64,000 nucleotides of DNA from Myxococcales bacterium (GTDB lineage Bacteria; Myxococcota_A; Polyangia; Polyangiales; Polyangiaceae): positions 157,932 to 221,931 of the forward strand of contig JAEUKE010000207.1 in the NCBI GenBank assembly GCA_016794345.1, in the 5' to 3' direction. The notes beneath the pieces were generated by a model. The model was not told the DNA's origin and searched no databases. It saw nothing but the letters and a program-made list of their open reading frames with translations. How positions within the stretch are numbered: the stretch's first letter is position 1; each line of letters starts with the position of its first letter. Made by a program: the position numbers and the translations under genes. Positions 45,099-54,131 of the stretch are shown in pieces.

Positions 45099-46246
45099 GA
45101 TTGGCTCCGCGCGGGCAGCACGATCAGGTGGTTGTCCCAACGGACGCCGGGGAGAGGGCCGAGCCGCTGCCCCAGCGGCTCGAGCGTGTCGGCCTCGAGC
45201 AGCCGCACCTGTTCGTTTCCTCCGGTCAATACGAACCGGGCCTGGTCGGGCGAGACGCCGATCCCGCAGACGTCGAACAGCTCGAGCTGGCCGACCAATG
45301 CGCCCGTGTCGACGTGCCAGAAGAGCGCGAGGTTGCCGCGAGGGCTCGTCACACCCGCCACGCGGCTCTGCCGGTCCACGGCGACGCTGCCGGCGTAGTC
45401 TTGCATGGCCGCGACGACCTCGAGCCCCGCGTCGAGCGCCCGCGGCGCCTCGCCGCGTCGATGGACGAACGCGAGGGGGACGACGGCGTCACTTTCCATG
45501 GCCTCGCGCTGGACCTGCATGGCGCAGACGACGGTGCCGTCGTCGCAGACGTCGAGGTGGCGGATGCTCGCCTTGGGCTCCGAGAAGAGGACCTCGTCGA
45601 CGAGCGCGCCAGACGCGAGGTCGACGTACGCCAACGAAGAGCGCATGGAGTCGAGGTTGAGCGGCTCGTCGCCACTCTCGGGGAGCGTGAAGATGCCGCC
45701 GTTCGCCACGACGATCGTCCGCTCGTCGGGCATCAGGGCGATCTCGTGGGGGCCGATGCCGTAGGTGTCGAGCTCGCTCAGCACCTCGAACCTCTCGGCG
45801 TCGCGCACCACGAGCTTGCCGGCGCCCGTGCTCACGTCCGTCTCGGAGGTGATCAGGATCGACCCGTCCGCCGTGAAACACCCGTGGCCCTGGAGCGCGC
45901 GATCCGGCGCGAGCTCGAGACGCCTGACGATTCGCCCCTCGACCAGGTCGACGTCGATCGCGAAGCGACCTGGCTTGCGCCCGAACATCATCGCTCGATC
46001 CGGATGACCGGGACGGGCGCTCACGTCGTGACCGCGAAAACCGCTCTGGACGAGCGACACCACGCCGAGGGGGCCCGCGATCAGCAGACCATAGCTCGCG
46101 TCGTCGGCACCGTGCGCCGAGAGCCAGCGCTCCGAGTCTTCGCTATCCGCGTCCGAGCCGCAGCCCGAAGGCAACAGGCACAAGCTACCCAGACCCGCCA
46201 AAAAGCTCCGCTTGGACACCCGAGCGGGCCGACGTCTTTCCGTCAT
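45095..46246 (-). CDS. DUF1513-family propeller lipoprotein
   Basis: 383 residues. N-terminus 'SKRSFLAGLGSLCLLPSGC' has a KR Tat-like motif and lipobox at C29. The body is a seven-bladed-propeller-like domain with 'GHGCFTADGSILITSETD', 'YGIGPHEIALMPDERTIVVA' and 'GVSPDQARFVLTGGNEQVR', characteristic of DUF1513 proteins that accompany imelysin operons. Start and stop overlap the neighbours by 4 nt each. The exact function of the family is unknown. Confidence 0.88.
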   Translation of the reverse strand: MTERRRPARVSKRSFLAGLGSLCLLPSGCGSDADSEDSERWLSAHGADDASYGLLIAGPLGVVSLVQSGFRGHDVSARPGHPDRAMMFGRKPGRFAIDVDLVEGRIVRRLELAPDRALQGHGCFTADGSILITSETDVSTGAGKLVVRDAERFEVLSELDTYGIGPHEIALMPDERTIVVANGGIFTLPESGDEPLNLDSMRSSLAYVDLASGALVDEVLFSEPKASIRHLDVCDDGTVVCAMQVQREAMESDAVVPLAFVHRRGEAPRALDAGLEVVAAMQDYAGSVAVDRQSRVAGVTSPRGNLALFWHVDTGALVGQLELFDVCGIGVSPDQARFVLTGGNEQVRLLEADTLEPLGQRLGPLPGVRWDNHLIVLPARSQS

Positions 46247-47781
46247 AGGGACCTCAAGAAGGCGAGCACGGCGCGCCTGTCTCCCACATTCAGCCGCGCG
46301 AAGCCATCTCGACTCGAGGCCGCCTCTCCGCCGTGCCAGAGGACCGCCTCCTCGAGGGTTCGGGCTCGACCGTCATGGAGGAAGCCGACCTCCGCGTCGA
46401 TGTTCTGCGCGAGGCCGACAGCCCAGAGGGGCGCCGTTCGCCATTCCGAGCCTGTGGCCTCGTAGTCCTCCCTGCCGTCGGCGAGCCCTTCGCCCATGTC
46501 GTGCAAGAGCAGGTCCGTGAAGGGCGCGATGTCCTGATCGGAGAGGTGCGGGTAACGCGGATCGCTCCCCGTCCGGAGGTGGGGCGTATGACAGCTCTCA
46601 CACCCGATCTGCCCGAAGACCTCGCGGCCGCGTTCGACGAGCGGGTGATCCGGCTTACGACGTTCGGGGACCCCCATCGACATGTTGAAGAAGACGACCA
46701 GGTCCAGGAGCTCGGCCGATATCTCGTGGCCCTCGGCGTCGTTCCCCGTCGGCTCCTCGTTGCAGCGCGGCTGCGCGCTCGTGCACGGCTGCTCGGGAAA
46801 AAGCGCGCTCGAGATGCCCATGTCTCCCGCGAAGGCCGCGGCGACCTGGACGCGGACGCTGGGTTGATTCGCCTTCAGCCCGAAGCGCCCCGGTCGCATC
46901 GCGGCGACCTCCGGATCCCAGACGACGTTGATGCGCCCCGAGATGCCGTCGCCGTCGCGGTCGTCCGGATCGACGCGCGCGTCGATGTCCGCCTGCGACA
47001 CCAGCTCGAGCAGGCCGATCCCCGCGAGCGATGGTGCGTGCCGCAGGCCAGTGCGCGCATGAGGGTCGATATCGCCATAGCCGAGATTGGAGAGCACGAC
47101 CTCGGGCGCGCGCAGCTCGATCGACGCGCCGTCCGGATACGTGAACGGCTGGACCTTCCAACGAATGCGCGTATCGGCCTCGGCCACGGGACCGTCGCCG
47201 CGATACTGCTCCGCGCCGGCCCGATCGGCGAGCTGATGCGCGAGCGAGGTCGAGCGCGGCTGGATCTGGGCGCCGTAGATCGGATCCGGGATCGGCCCCC
47301 CGTGCGCGTCTTTGCCCGGCAAGCTGACGCGCACGAGCGTCGCGACCGCCGGCTCCGATTCGCTCTTCGTGGTCTGTCCGCGACCGCCCTTGACGTGGCA
47401 CGTCAGGCAGCTGTGCGCGTTGTAGAGCGGGCCGAGACCATCGCGCGCGTCGGTGCGGGTCGGGGCCCGCACCCAGGGCTGCGTCGCGAGGGCCTTGCCG
47501 GCATAGAAGCGCGCCTTCTGTTCGTCGTCGAGGTTGGCAGCCGGCTTCAAGAGCGTCGGCTGGTGCTCGTGCGCGACGGTGGTGTCACCTCCAGGCCGAA
47601 CCGCGACCGCCGGCGCGGCGGGAGGCGCCGACGCCGGCGCCTCCGGGCCGCCTCGCTTCAACACGAGCGAGAACGCGCAGACTGCGGCGACCGCGCCGGC
47701 CGCGAGCAACCCCGCGGCGGCGATCCCGATCCGCCGAGCCTGGCCGTGCGGCGGTTCTTCGAGCGCGAGCGGTCGGCCCAT
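46243..47781 (-). CDS. DUF1111-family di-heme c oxidoreductase
   Basis: 512 residues with an N-terminal signal anchor (about 17-40). Two heme c motifs: 'SCLTCH' (C125-H129) and 'CESCH' (C394-H398). Family motifs 'DGLGPLYNAHSC', 'LAGIGLLELVSQADI', 'DDRDGDGISGRINVVWD' and 'LVVFFNMSMGVPERR' match DUF1111 'thiol oxidoreductase' proteins. It follows the first imelysin by 21 bp and overlaps DUF1513 by 4 nt. It probably transfers electrons to or from iron or the imelysins in the periplasm. Confidence 0.92.
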   Translation of the reverse strand: MGRPLALEEPPHGQARRIGIAAAGLLAAGAVAAVCAFSLVLKRGGPEAPASAPPAAPAVAVRPGGDTTVAHEHQPTLLKPAANLDDEQKARFYAGKALATQPWVRAPTRTDARDGLGPLYNAHSCLTCHVKGGRGQTTKSESEPAVATLVRVSLPGKDAHGGPIPDPIYGAQIQPRSTSLAHQLADRAGAEQYRGDGPVAEADTRIRWKVQPFTYPDGASIELRAPEVVLSNLGYGDIDPHARTGLRHAPSLAGIGLLELVSQADIDARVDPDDRDGDGISGRINVVWDPEVAAMRPGRFGLKANQPSVRVQVAAAFAGDMGISSALFPEQPCTSAQPRCNEEPTGNDAEGHEISAELLDLVVFFNMSMGVPERRKPDHPLVERGREVFGQIGCESCHTPHLRTGSDPRYPHLSDQDIAPFTDLLLHDMGEGLADGREDYEATGSEWRTAPLWAVGLAQNIDAEVGFLHDGRARTLEEAVLWHGGEAASSRDGFARLNVGDRRAVLAFLRSL

Positions 47782-47802
47782 GATGGCACCGGACCCCGAG
47801 GG

Positions 47803-49272
47803 TCAGCACTCCTTCGTCGGGTCCGTCGTGTCGCACTCCGACGCGTCGGGATCGACCACGTCGTCAGGCGTGCCGACCTCCAGCGCGACCGCGATGTTGG
47901 CGATCTGAGCCGACTGCGCGTTGAGCGCGACGATCGTGTCGCGCGCAGGCTTCGCGGCGTCCCCACCCGCGTTCATGATCATCACGTCGAACGGCGTCCC
48001 GGCCCGCGCCGAGGCGTCGATGGCGTCATACCCGGACTTGGTGGTGGCGAGCGCCGACTCCATGTTCGCGGCCACGTCGGTGAGCCCCAGGTCGCGCAGG
48101 TAGTCGTCGAAGCCGTAACCGTTGACGGCGTTTGTCGTCACGTCGTCGGTTCCGTCGAGATCGCCGTCGTAGCCCGCGTAGACGCCGAAGTAGGCGTTCG
48201 AGATACCCCTGGCGTCGAGGACGATGTCGCGGTGGGTGTTGTCGGAGAAGCAGGAGTGCTCGTCCTCCTGCGAGTTGGCCGAGAGCGCGATCTGCATGCG
48301 CTCGCCGGCGAGCTCGCCCTCGGACAAGGTCCCCATCCCGACGAGGATCTCGAGGAGCTTCGCCTTGCCCGCGTCGACGCTGTCGACGGTGGTGAACGCC
48401 GTGCGGTACGACGCGCCGGGCGCCCAGCCGTCGCGCACGCTCTCGAGCTCCGCGATGAGCTTCGTCGTCGCGACCTTCAGGTACTGGCCGCGCCTCTGGC
48501 AGATCTCGGTGCTCGAGCTGACGCCGGTTCCGCTCGTGCAAGTGGCGTCCACGGCGAAGTCGGTCGCGGGGCGGTGACCGCCCGTATCGAGACCGGTCTC
48601 GCGGCTCGTCTTCGTGTCCGCGCTCCCGTCCGCGTTCAGGTCCTGACCCCAGAGCAAGAACTCGATCGCGTGGTACCCCGCGATGACGTCCCGCTCGTCC
48701 TCGGCCGTGACCGAGCTCGCGAGGAGCGAATCATCGATCGTGATGGCGGTGGAGTTGATGATGTTGTTCGGCGGGATGGGATCCGACACGCCCGTCTCGT
48801 GCGACGTGACCTCGAGCTGATCGGCGCCGAAATCCGTCCCCTCCTTCACGTAGTCGATCAACGCCTCTCCGAGCGGCCACGCGTTGAGGGCGCCCTCCGG
48901 CCCATCTTCGCCATCCGCCGCGTTGTAGTTGGAGTCGTCGATCGGGCTCGCCCGGAAGCGAAACACCTCGGTCTGGAGGTACGGCTCGCGGGCCACTCGC
49001 CAGGCTCGCTTCGCGGCGGCGAGGTTCTCCTCGGTCGGCGACGCCACGAGGGTGTCGATGGCCGTCTGCAGCTGCTTGGCCGTGGTCACCGCGTCCGAGT
49101 AGCCGGCGAACGCCATGTTCGCGTTCGTCTCGAGCACCTGCCGGAGCTTGTCCAGATCGTGGGCTACGCCGGTGCTGCCGCCGGAGCCGCCCGTCCCGGT
49201 GTCGTCCCCGCAGTTGACTGCGGTGACCAGCGAGAGAGACGCGAGGAGCAGCAAGGGGATCGACGAGCGCAT
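47803..49272 (-). CDS. Imelysin-family iron-regulated lipoprotein (IrpA-like)
   Basis: 489 residues from ATG 49272. Lipobox-like 'VTAVNCGD' (C21) then the imelysin peptidase-like helical fold with the signature 'AGYHAIEFLLWGQD' (GxHxxE, H201/E204), 'RVAREPYLQTEVFRF' and 'GMGTLSEGELAGERMQIAL'. It is the first gene of the operon running to 42781 and is divergent from the tri-heme lipoprotein. Two Fur-like palindromes lie in the 66-bp promoter, so expression should rise under iron limitation. Confidence 0.93.
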   Translation of the reverse strand: MRSSIPLLLLASLSLVTAVNCGDDTGTGGSGGSTGVAHDLDKLRQVLETNANMAFAGYSDAVTTAKQLQTAIDTLVASPTEENLAAAKRAWRVAREPYLQTEVFRFRASPIDDSNYNAADGEDGPEGALNAWPLGEALIDYVKEGTDFGADQLEVTSHETGVSDPIPPNNIINSTAITIDDSLLASSVTAEDERDVIAGYHAIEFLLWGQDLNADGSADTKTSRETGLDTGGHRPATDFAVDATCTSGTGVSSSTEICQRRGQYLKVATTKLIAELESVRDGWAPGASYRTAFTTVDSVDAGKAKLLEILVGMGTLSEGELAGERMQIALSANSQEDEHSCFSDNTHRDIVLDARGISNAYFGVYAGYDGDLDGTDDVTTNAVNGYGFDDYLRDLGLTDVAANMESALATTKSGYDAIDASARAGTPFDVMIMNAGGDAAKPARDTIVALNAQSAQIANIAVALEVGTPDDVVDPDASECDTTDPTKEC

Positions 49273-49289
49273 GGTCAGAGCATAATGAA

Positions 49290-49308
49290 GAAGAAAATCG
49301 TTTTCAAT
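49290..49308. promoter_or_regulatory. Fur-like box in the divergent imelysin/tri-heme promoter
   Basis: Core GAAAATCGTTTTC (49293-49305) is a near-perfect palindrome in AT-rich sequence, unlike the surrounding GC-rich DNA. It sits 18 bp from the imelysin ATG and could block both divergent genes. Confidence 0.6.
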
Positions 49309-49319
49309 AATTTTGCTTC

Positions 49320-49336
49320 TGATATTCATTTTCAAC
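49320..49336. promoter_or_regulatory. Second Fur-like box in the divergent promoter
   Basis: TGATATTCATTTTCAAC resembles an imperfect Fur 7-1-7 site and lies immediately before the ATG of the tri-heme gene at 49339. Confidence 0.5.
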
Positions 49337-49338
49337 TC

Positions 49339-50238
49339 ATGGTCGCGTCGACACGATGCCTCTCGCCGCTCCTGCTCGCAGCGGCTGTGATCGCGGCCGC
49401 TGGAGCCGCCTGTCACGAGCCCGGGCTCGAAGACCGAGACGTGCGACCGGGCCAAGGCGGCGAGACGAGCGCTCCCGCAGGCTCTGGCCTGCCCTGCGAC
49501 GTCGCTCGGGTGCTGACCGACTCTTGCGGCGCATGCCACGGGAGCCCGCCCGCTGGCGGCGCCCAGACCTCGCTCCTCACGCGCGAGGATCTGCTCTTGC
49601 CGGCCGCCTCCGACCCGTCGCTCACGCGGGCTGACGACGCGCTCAGACGCATGCAGGACCCGAACGCGCCGATGCCGCCGACGGGCCTCCTCGACACGAG
49701 CGCGACCGATCCGCTGGCCAAGTGGATCGCGGACGGAATGCCGGATGTCGGCTGCGGTGAGGAGCTGGTCCCGCCCGACAACCCCTACGACACGCCGCTC
49801 GTCTGCACGAGCAACCGTTGGTGGGACGAGGGCAACGAAGGCGACGAGGAGATGCACCCCGGACACGCGTGCATCGCCTGTCACCTCGATCCCGATGCGT
49901 TCGGCGCTGGTGGCGACGACGACGACGACGACGACCTTCCGATCTTCACCATCGCGGGCACGGTGTACCCGACGGCGCACGAGCCCAACGACTGCTACGG
50001 CATCGACGACATCGTCCGTGTCGAGGTGACCGACGCGGATGGGGTCGTCGCTCAGCTCGACGCCAACGAAGCCGGAAACTTCTTCACCGAGCTCGCCCTC
50101 CGCGCCCCCTACCGCATCCGTGTCTTGCGCGGCGACGTGGTGCGCGCCATGAGCGAGCCGGCGGAGCACGGAGACTGCAACGTTTGCCACACCCAGGACG
50201 GCGCGAAGAAGGCGCCGGGCCGGGTGATGGCGCCGTGA
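49339..50238 (+). CDS. Tri-heme c-type cytochrome lipoprotein
   Basis: 299 residues from ATG 49339; the long upstream frame is antisense to the imelysin operon. Lipobox 'AGAACHE' (C25). Heme c sites: 'CGACHG' (C63-H67), 'CIACH' (C178-H182) and 'CNVCH' (C280-H284). A run of Asp (about 193-199) separates the second site from a beta-sandwich-like part with 'YPTAHEPNDCYGIDDIVRVE'. Divergent from, and apparently co-regulated with, the imelysin operon. It is a likely electron carrier for that system. Confidence 0.82.
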   Translation: MVASTRCLSPLLLAAAVIAAAGAACHEPGLEDRDVRPGQGGETSAPAGSGLPCDVARVLTDSCGACHGSPPAGGAQTSLLTREDLLLPAASDPSLTRADDALRRMQDPNAPMPPTGLLDTSATDPLAKWIADGMPDVGCGEELVPPDNPYDTPLVCTSNRWWDEGNEGDEEMHPGHACIACHLDPDAFGAGGDDDDDDDLPIFTIAGTVYPTAHEPNDCYGIDDIVRVEVTDADGVVAQLDANEAGNFFTELALRAPYRIRVLRGDVVRAMSEPAEHGDCNVCHTQDGAKKAPGRVMAP

Positions 50239-50476
50239 ACGCAAGGCGGCTCTTGCGGGCTCTCGCGTCGCTTGGGTACGGCGCAATCCGCAAAGCGCGC
50301 TTCCGAGCAGGTCTCTGGCCGAGGGACCGCCGGCAGAGGTGAGCTTCGGATGCGGGCGAGGAACCATTCCTCATTCCGCGAAGCCGGCGGTCCCGCGGCC
50401 TGGAGTCTGGTGCGGAGGCTCCCGATCGTGCGGGGCCAGCTCGACCCTGTTTACCGCACCGCGCGCACACTTGAAC

Positions 50477-50493
50477 ATGAAAATGATTTTCAT
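50477..50493. promoter_or_regulatory. Fur-family box upstream of the LCM-like gene and rpsD
   Basis: ATGAAAATGATTTTCAT is palindromic except at its centre and contains TGAAAAT-G-ATTTTCA, a 7-1-7 Fur-family site. It is 36 bp before the ATG at 50529. Zur recognises similar sequences in some phyla, so the regulator cannot be fixed. Confidence 0.7.
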
Positions 50494-50528
50494 TTACAAT
50501 ATTCGCGCTCCTGGATAGGGTTGCACGC

Positions 50529-51329
50529 ATGTCGTCGGCTCTCTTCGTCCAATCTCGACGGACGTCTCAGCGCGCCCTCGTCCCCAAAGAAAGCCTCGTC
50601 TCGCTGGTCGCCCGTGCCTCTGCGCGCGCGCGGTTCGCGGACCTCGGCTTCGCTGATCCCACGGCGGAAGAGCAGCTCGCCGATCTCGAAGGAGTCACGG
50701 TCGAAGTCTGTGACGCGCACCTCCGCGCGACCCTCCTCAGCACGATCGCCATCGACGGAATCGTTCGCGACTTCTTCGCTCGCAACCCCAGCGGTATCGC
50801 CGTGGCGTTCCACCCTGGGCTCTGCAGCCGCTTCAGCCGCGTCGACAATGGGGAGCTCTCCTGGATCGATATCGATGCGCCCGACATCGCGCGGCTCCAA
50901 TGCGCGACGCTGCGCACCCCCGCGCGCCACGCGATTGCTACGACCTGCCCTTCCTGTCGTCTAGGCTGGCTCGATGCGGTGGACACCGCCGGCGTTCCGT
51001 TCCTCTTCGTCCACCAGGGCGCAGCTCGCGCCGCAGAGCGGTTCGCCGCGCACTTCGACGGTCTCGTCCAGCGGGCGCCCGTCGGGTCCGAGTACGTGCT
51101 CGACTACGATGCGCGCCTGCCGCTTCGGCCGTCGAGGCTCGGACATGACCGGGCATCGCTCGAGCTCGCGGCCCCAGACGGCAGCGTGATTCGTTACCCA
51201 CGCGCCAAGGTGATCACGCCCGAGAGCTATCCCGTGAGCCTCCGCAACGAGATCGAAGGATTGAATGGTGTCTCGCGCTTCTGGCGTGGCGTGGGCGTCC
51301 CATCCGTCGCTCACATCCGCTTCGTGTGA
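50529..51329 (+). CDS. LCM-superfamily methyltransferase-like protein (paralogue of 34710)
   Basis: 266 residues, clearly homologous to the protein at 34710 along its length ('SALFVQSRRTSQRA', 'FHPGLCSRFSRVDNGELSW', 'DIDAPDIARLQ', 'PFLFVHQGAARAAERFAAHF'), with about 20 extra residues near the C-terminus. It shares the unusual PGLCSR motif-I replacement. It starts 36 bp after a Fur-family palindrome and ends 26 bp before rpsD, so one metal-controlled transcript may carry both. Substrate unknown. Confidence 0.72.
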   Translation: MSSALFVQSRRTSQRALVPKESLVSLVARASARARFADLGFADPTAEEQLADLEGVTVEVCDAHLRATLLSTIAIDGIVRDFFARNPSGIAVAFHPGLCSRFSRVDNGELSWIDIDAPDIARLQCATLRTPARHAIATTCPSCRLGWLDAVDTAGVPFLFVHQGAARAAERFAAHFDGLVQRAPVGSEYVLDYDARLPLRPSRLGHDRASLELAAPDGSVIRYPRAKVITPESYPVSLRNEIEGLNGVSRFWRGVGVPSVAHIRFV

Positions 51330-51355
51330 AGCCCTGACAGGAGAAGAGAAGGAAC

Positions 51356-51967
<612 letters not shown>

Positions 51968-52058
51968 CGACGGGAGGGCGGCCGGGGGATCGGGGGCCGC
52001 TAACATTCGCACACTGTCGCTTCATGGGCTGCTCACGCCTGTCCCGTACAGCTCCGCC

Positions 52059-52286
52059 ATGACCAAGGCCCATCCATCGAGGCCCCTCTCGACCGACCGC
52101 CGGGTGTTCCTGAAGACCTCCGCGTGGCTCTCGGCCACCGCGATGCTCGGCTGCACCTCTCGTTCGGGCGGCGCCTCCAGCGCATCGAGCGGCGGCAGGT
52201 GGGCGCCGGTGAGCTGGGCGACGGGTGGCACTGCGGCGATGACGGGGCGCGATCGCCGTGACAGGCGGTCTCTTCGTGCTGCGTGA
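52059..52286 (+). pseudogene. N-terminal stub of a Tat-exported lipoprotein
   Basis: Seventy-five codons from ATG 52059: 'STDRRVFLKTSAWLSATAML' is a twin-arginine signal with a lipobox Cys directly after it, followed by a Ser/Gly linker and 'WAPVSWATGGTAAMTG'. That end resembles the start of intradiol-dioxygenase-like secreted proteins, but this is tentative. The frame then runs into unrelated sequence and stops at 52286, exactly where an opposite-strand Cys-rich fragment begins. It is a truncated gene. Confidence 0.6.
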
Positions 52287-52602
52287 AGCAGTCTACCCAG
52301 CAGCCTTCGCTCTCGTGGCACGCCGCCACCTCGGCGCAACAGCTCGTCTCCAAGCAAGTCACACAAGCAGCCTCGAGGTAGGGGTCGAGGAGGTCCTCGC
52401 ACTCCCCAGTGGTTCCGCCGATACACGCCTCCTGACAGGCTCCGCCGCGGCAGCTGAGGAACGCGTCGACTCGGCCGTGCGTCTCGACCGAGCTCTCGCA
52501 GGCGGTGCCATCTTCGCCGGTGACACAGGCAAGGCACGCAGGATCGGACTCACACGCGACCAGCGCGTCGCAACAGGCGCCCTGTGAACTCCCCGGTTTC
52601 GG
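52252..52602 (-). pseudogene. Fragment of a Cys-rich secreted protein
   Basis: In the minus frame, codons from about 52602 down to 52252 read a Cys-rich polypeptide: 'GACCDALVACESDPACLACV', 'FLSCRGGACQEACIGG', 'ACVTCLETSCCAEVAACH'. It has no start codon: an in-frame TGA sits at 52642-52644 with no ATG, GTG or TTG after it. At the other end it continues out of homology into the antisense of the Tat stub. So it is the 3-prime part of a gene cut at both ends. The Cys spacing is like other myxobacterial secreted Cys-rich proteins. Confidence 0.6.
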
Positions 52603-52643
52603 GAACAGCCCGACTGCCGGCTTACACCGCGGTCGGGCTGTTC
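52603..52643. repeat. 12-bp perfect inverted repeat at the edge of the IS91 remnant region
   Basis: GAACAGCCCGAC (52603-52614) and GTCGGGCTGTTC (52632-52643) flank a 17-nt loop. It separates the Cys-rich fragment from a second minus-strand fragment. It could be an IS91-type terminus hairpin or a terminator. Confidence 0.6.
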
Positions 52644-53109
52644 AAATTTCCGCGGTTCCTCACGCTCGGCAACAAGGCACCACCAAGACGGCCTTCGAAG
52701 TGGGATTCCAGCGCAGCGGACTCCACCGCCGCTGCCAGTGTGCACCGCGCGACGCGGAAGGCGGTGGTTTCGACGTGCACGCACGCCACGAGGGCGGACC
52801 GGACGCACGCGAGCCCGGAGAGCGTGGGCGACGGCGGCATCTTCGTCATCTGGTGCGAGACTGTTGCCCCGAGCGCCCAGTAGAGCTGCAGAAGCGGCTC
52901 GGGCTTGCCTTCCGGTGCGGCGGCGGCGTCCCGCGCAAAGGGTCGCAGACGCGCCCGCGGTCCCTTGTTGAGAAGGTTGCCTGCGAGCAGCTTCGCCATG
53001 TTCTCCAACGCACGTCGGCGAGCCGCGGCGCGCTCGGGAAACGAAACGCGGAGGAGGACGTCGTCGGCCGTCCGCGTTGCGGATGTACACGCCGTCGAGC
53101 GCCAGAACC
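52622..53109 (-). pseudogene. Possible C-terminal gene fragment, family unknown
   Basis: A minus frame ending at TAA 52622 has protein-like composition and coding-type codon use: 'RRRALENMAKLLAGNLLNKG', 'PEPLLQLYWALGATVSHQM'. It has no upstream start that is not antisense to the transposase remnant. At its upstream edge (about 53070-53105) another minus frame reads 'VLALDGVYIRNADG', like the LDGVF/Y segment of IS91 transposases but in the wrong orientation. I cannot name the protein. The call is weak. Confidence 0.35.
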
Positions 53110-53111
53110 CA

Positions 53112-53837
53112 CTCGCGCCGCCTACGACCGACGAGGTGACCGCGGGCGCCGCGGCCTCGGGCTTGGGTCTCGCCGGGGAGCGAGCAGGCAAGCCGCTGCT
53201 CCGCGTCGTCGATCCAGGCAAGGCCCGCATCGCCGAGCGGGTAGGCGAGGGCCTCGGGGTCAACGTGCACGCCGAGGTCGCGGTGCCGGCGCGGGACCGC
53301 GCGCGCCTCGAGCGGCTGTGCCGGTACGTGTGTCGGCCGCCCATCGCCCAAGAGCGCCTGGTCGAGGTAGCTGGCGGTAACCTTCGCTACCTTCTCAAGA
53401 AGCCCTGGAGCGACGGCACGGTCGCGCTCGTCCTCGAGCCGCTCGACCTCTGCACGCGCATCGCGGCGCTCATCCCGCCTCCGCGCTTCCATATGGTGCG
53501 CTACCACGGTGTGCTGAGCTCGCACGCCAAGCTGCGTCCCGAGGTCGTGCCGAAGCCCGAAGACAAGGGGCCGAAGCAGCTCGCGCTCTTCGAGCATGAC
53601 AGGACCGTCCTGGCTCCGGAGCCAAGGAAGAAGCCATGGGCCTGGCTCCTCAGGCATGTCTTCCAGCTCGACGTCGTCACCTGCGTCCGCTGCGGCGGCG
53701 CCACCCGTTTGCTCGAGGCGGCCACGACGCCCGAGGCCATCGCCAAGCTCCTCGCCAAGCATGGGCTCGGGCCCAGGCCTCCGCCTCCGCGGCCTGCTCC
53801 GACCGGTCAGCTCCGCCTCGCGCTCTCGACCGCGTGA
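53112..53837 (+). pseudogene. IS91-family transposase, C-terminal remnant
   Basis: About 241 codons matching the C-terminal half of IS91/IS801-type transposases: 'VNVHAEVAVPARDRARLERL', 'CRYVCRPPIAQERL', 'KKPWSDGTVALVLEPLDL', 'PPPRFHMVRYHGVLSSHAKL' and 'CVRCGGATRLLEAATTPE'. The zinc-binding N-terminus and the catalytic Tyr region are absent, so it is not functional. The natural C-terminus is preserved. Homology begins near 'LAPPTTDEV', next to a fragment in opposite orientation. Confidence 0.8.
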
Positions 53838-53867
53838 AGGCCAGAGCTCCGTAAAGGCCAGAGCTCC
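53837..53867. repeat. 14-bp direct repeat after the transposase stop
   Basis: AAGGCCAGAGCTCC occurs at 53837-53850 and 53854-53867, right at the end of the IS91 remnant. The remaining 53868-54085 contains no gene; it holds a small GGGGC/GCCCC hairpin near 53992-54004 and otherwise nothing I can assign. Confidence 0.7.
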
Positions 53868-54085
53868 CAGCGGCACCCGAACGGGTCAGCCGGCGCGGAG
53901 CGGGCCATCCGCGATCACGACTTCTTCGCCCGATCCGTCCTGCCCCGCTGCGGATCGCTGGTCGCGCCTTCTTCCTCCAGGTTCGGGGTCGGGGCTCTGC
54001 CCCCAAGGCTGTCACGAGGGAGCCGATGTTCAGCCTGGAGCACCACGGAAACAGCGGTTCGAATTTCCCTACGCGCCGAAATCGT

Positions 54086-54131
54086 CGTTCACACTTCGTT
54101 CTGGCGGTCTCTTCGGTCTGGAGGCTGTGGA
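54086..54131 (+). promoter_or_regulatory. Leader shared with the lipoprotein gene at 60833 (copy A)
   Basis: CGTTCACACTTCG begins the block, followed by the conserved pieces GTCTCT and GGAGG, ending TGGA just before ATG 54132. Nearly the same sequence and spacing occur at 60786-60832. It includes the ribosome site and probably the promoter. Confidence 0.65.

Noticed and set aside
46333..49338. Plus-strand frame extending the tri-heme gene upstream
   Set aside because: Arg/Val/Asp-rich antisense of the imelysin operon; the lipoprotein signal starts at ATG 49339.
54050..54075. tRNA-like T-loop GGTTCGAAT
   Set aside because: The flanking five bases on each side do not pair, and no acceptor or anticodon stem is found.
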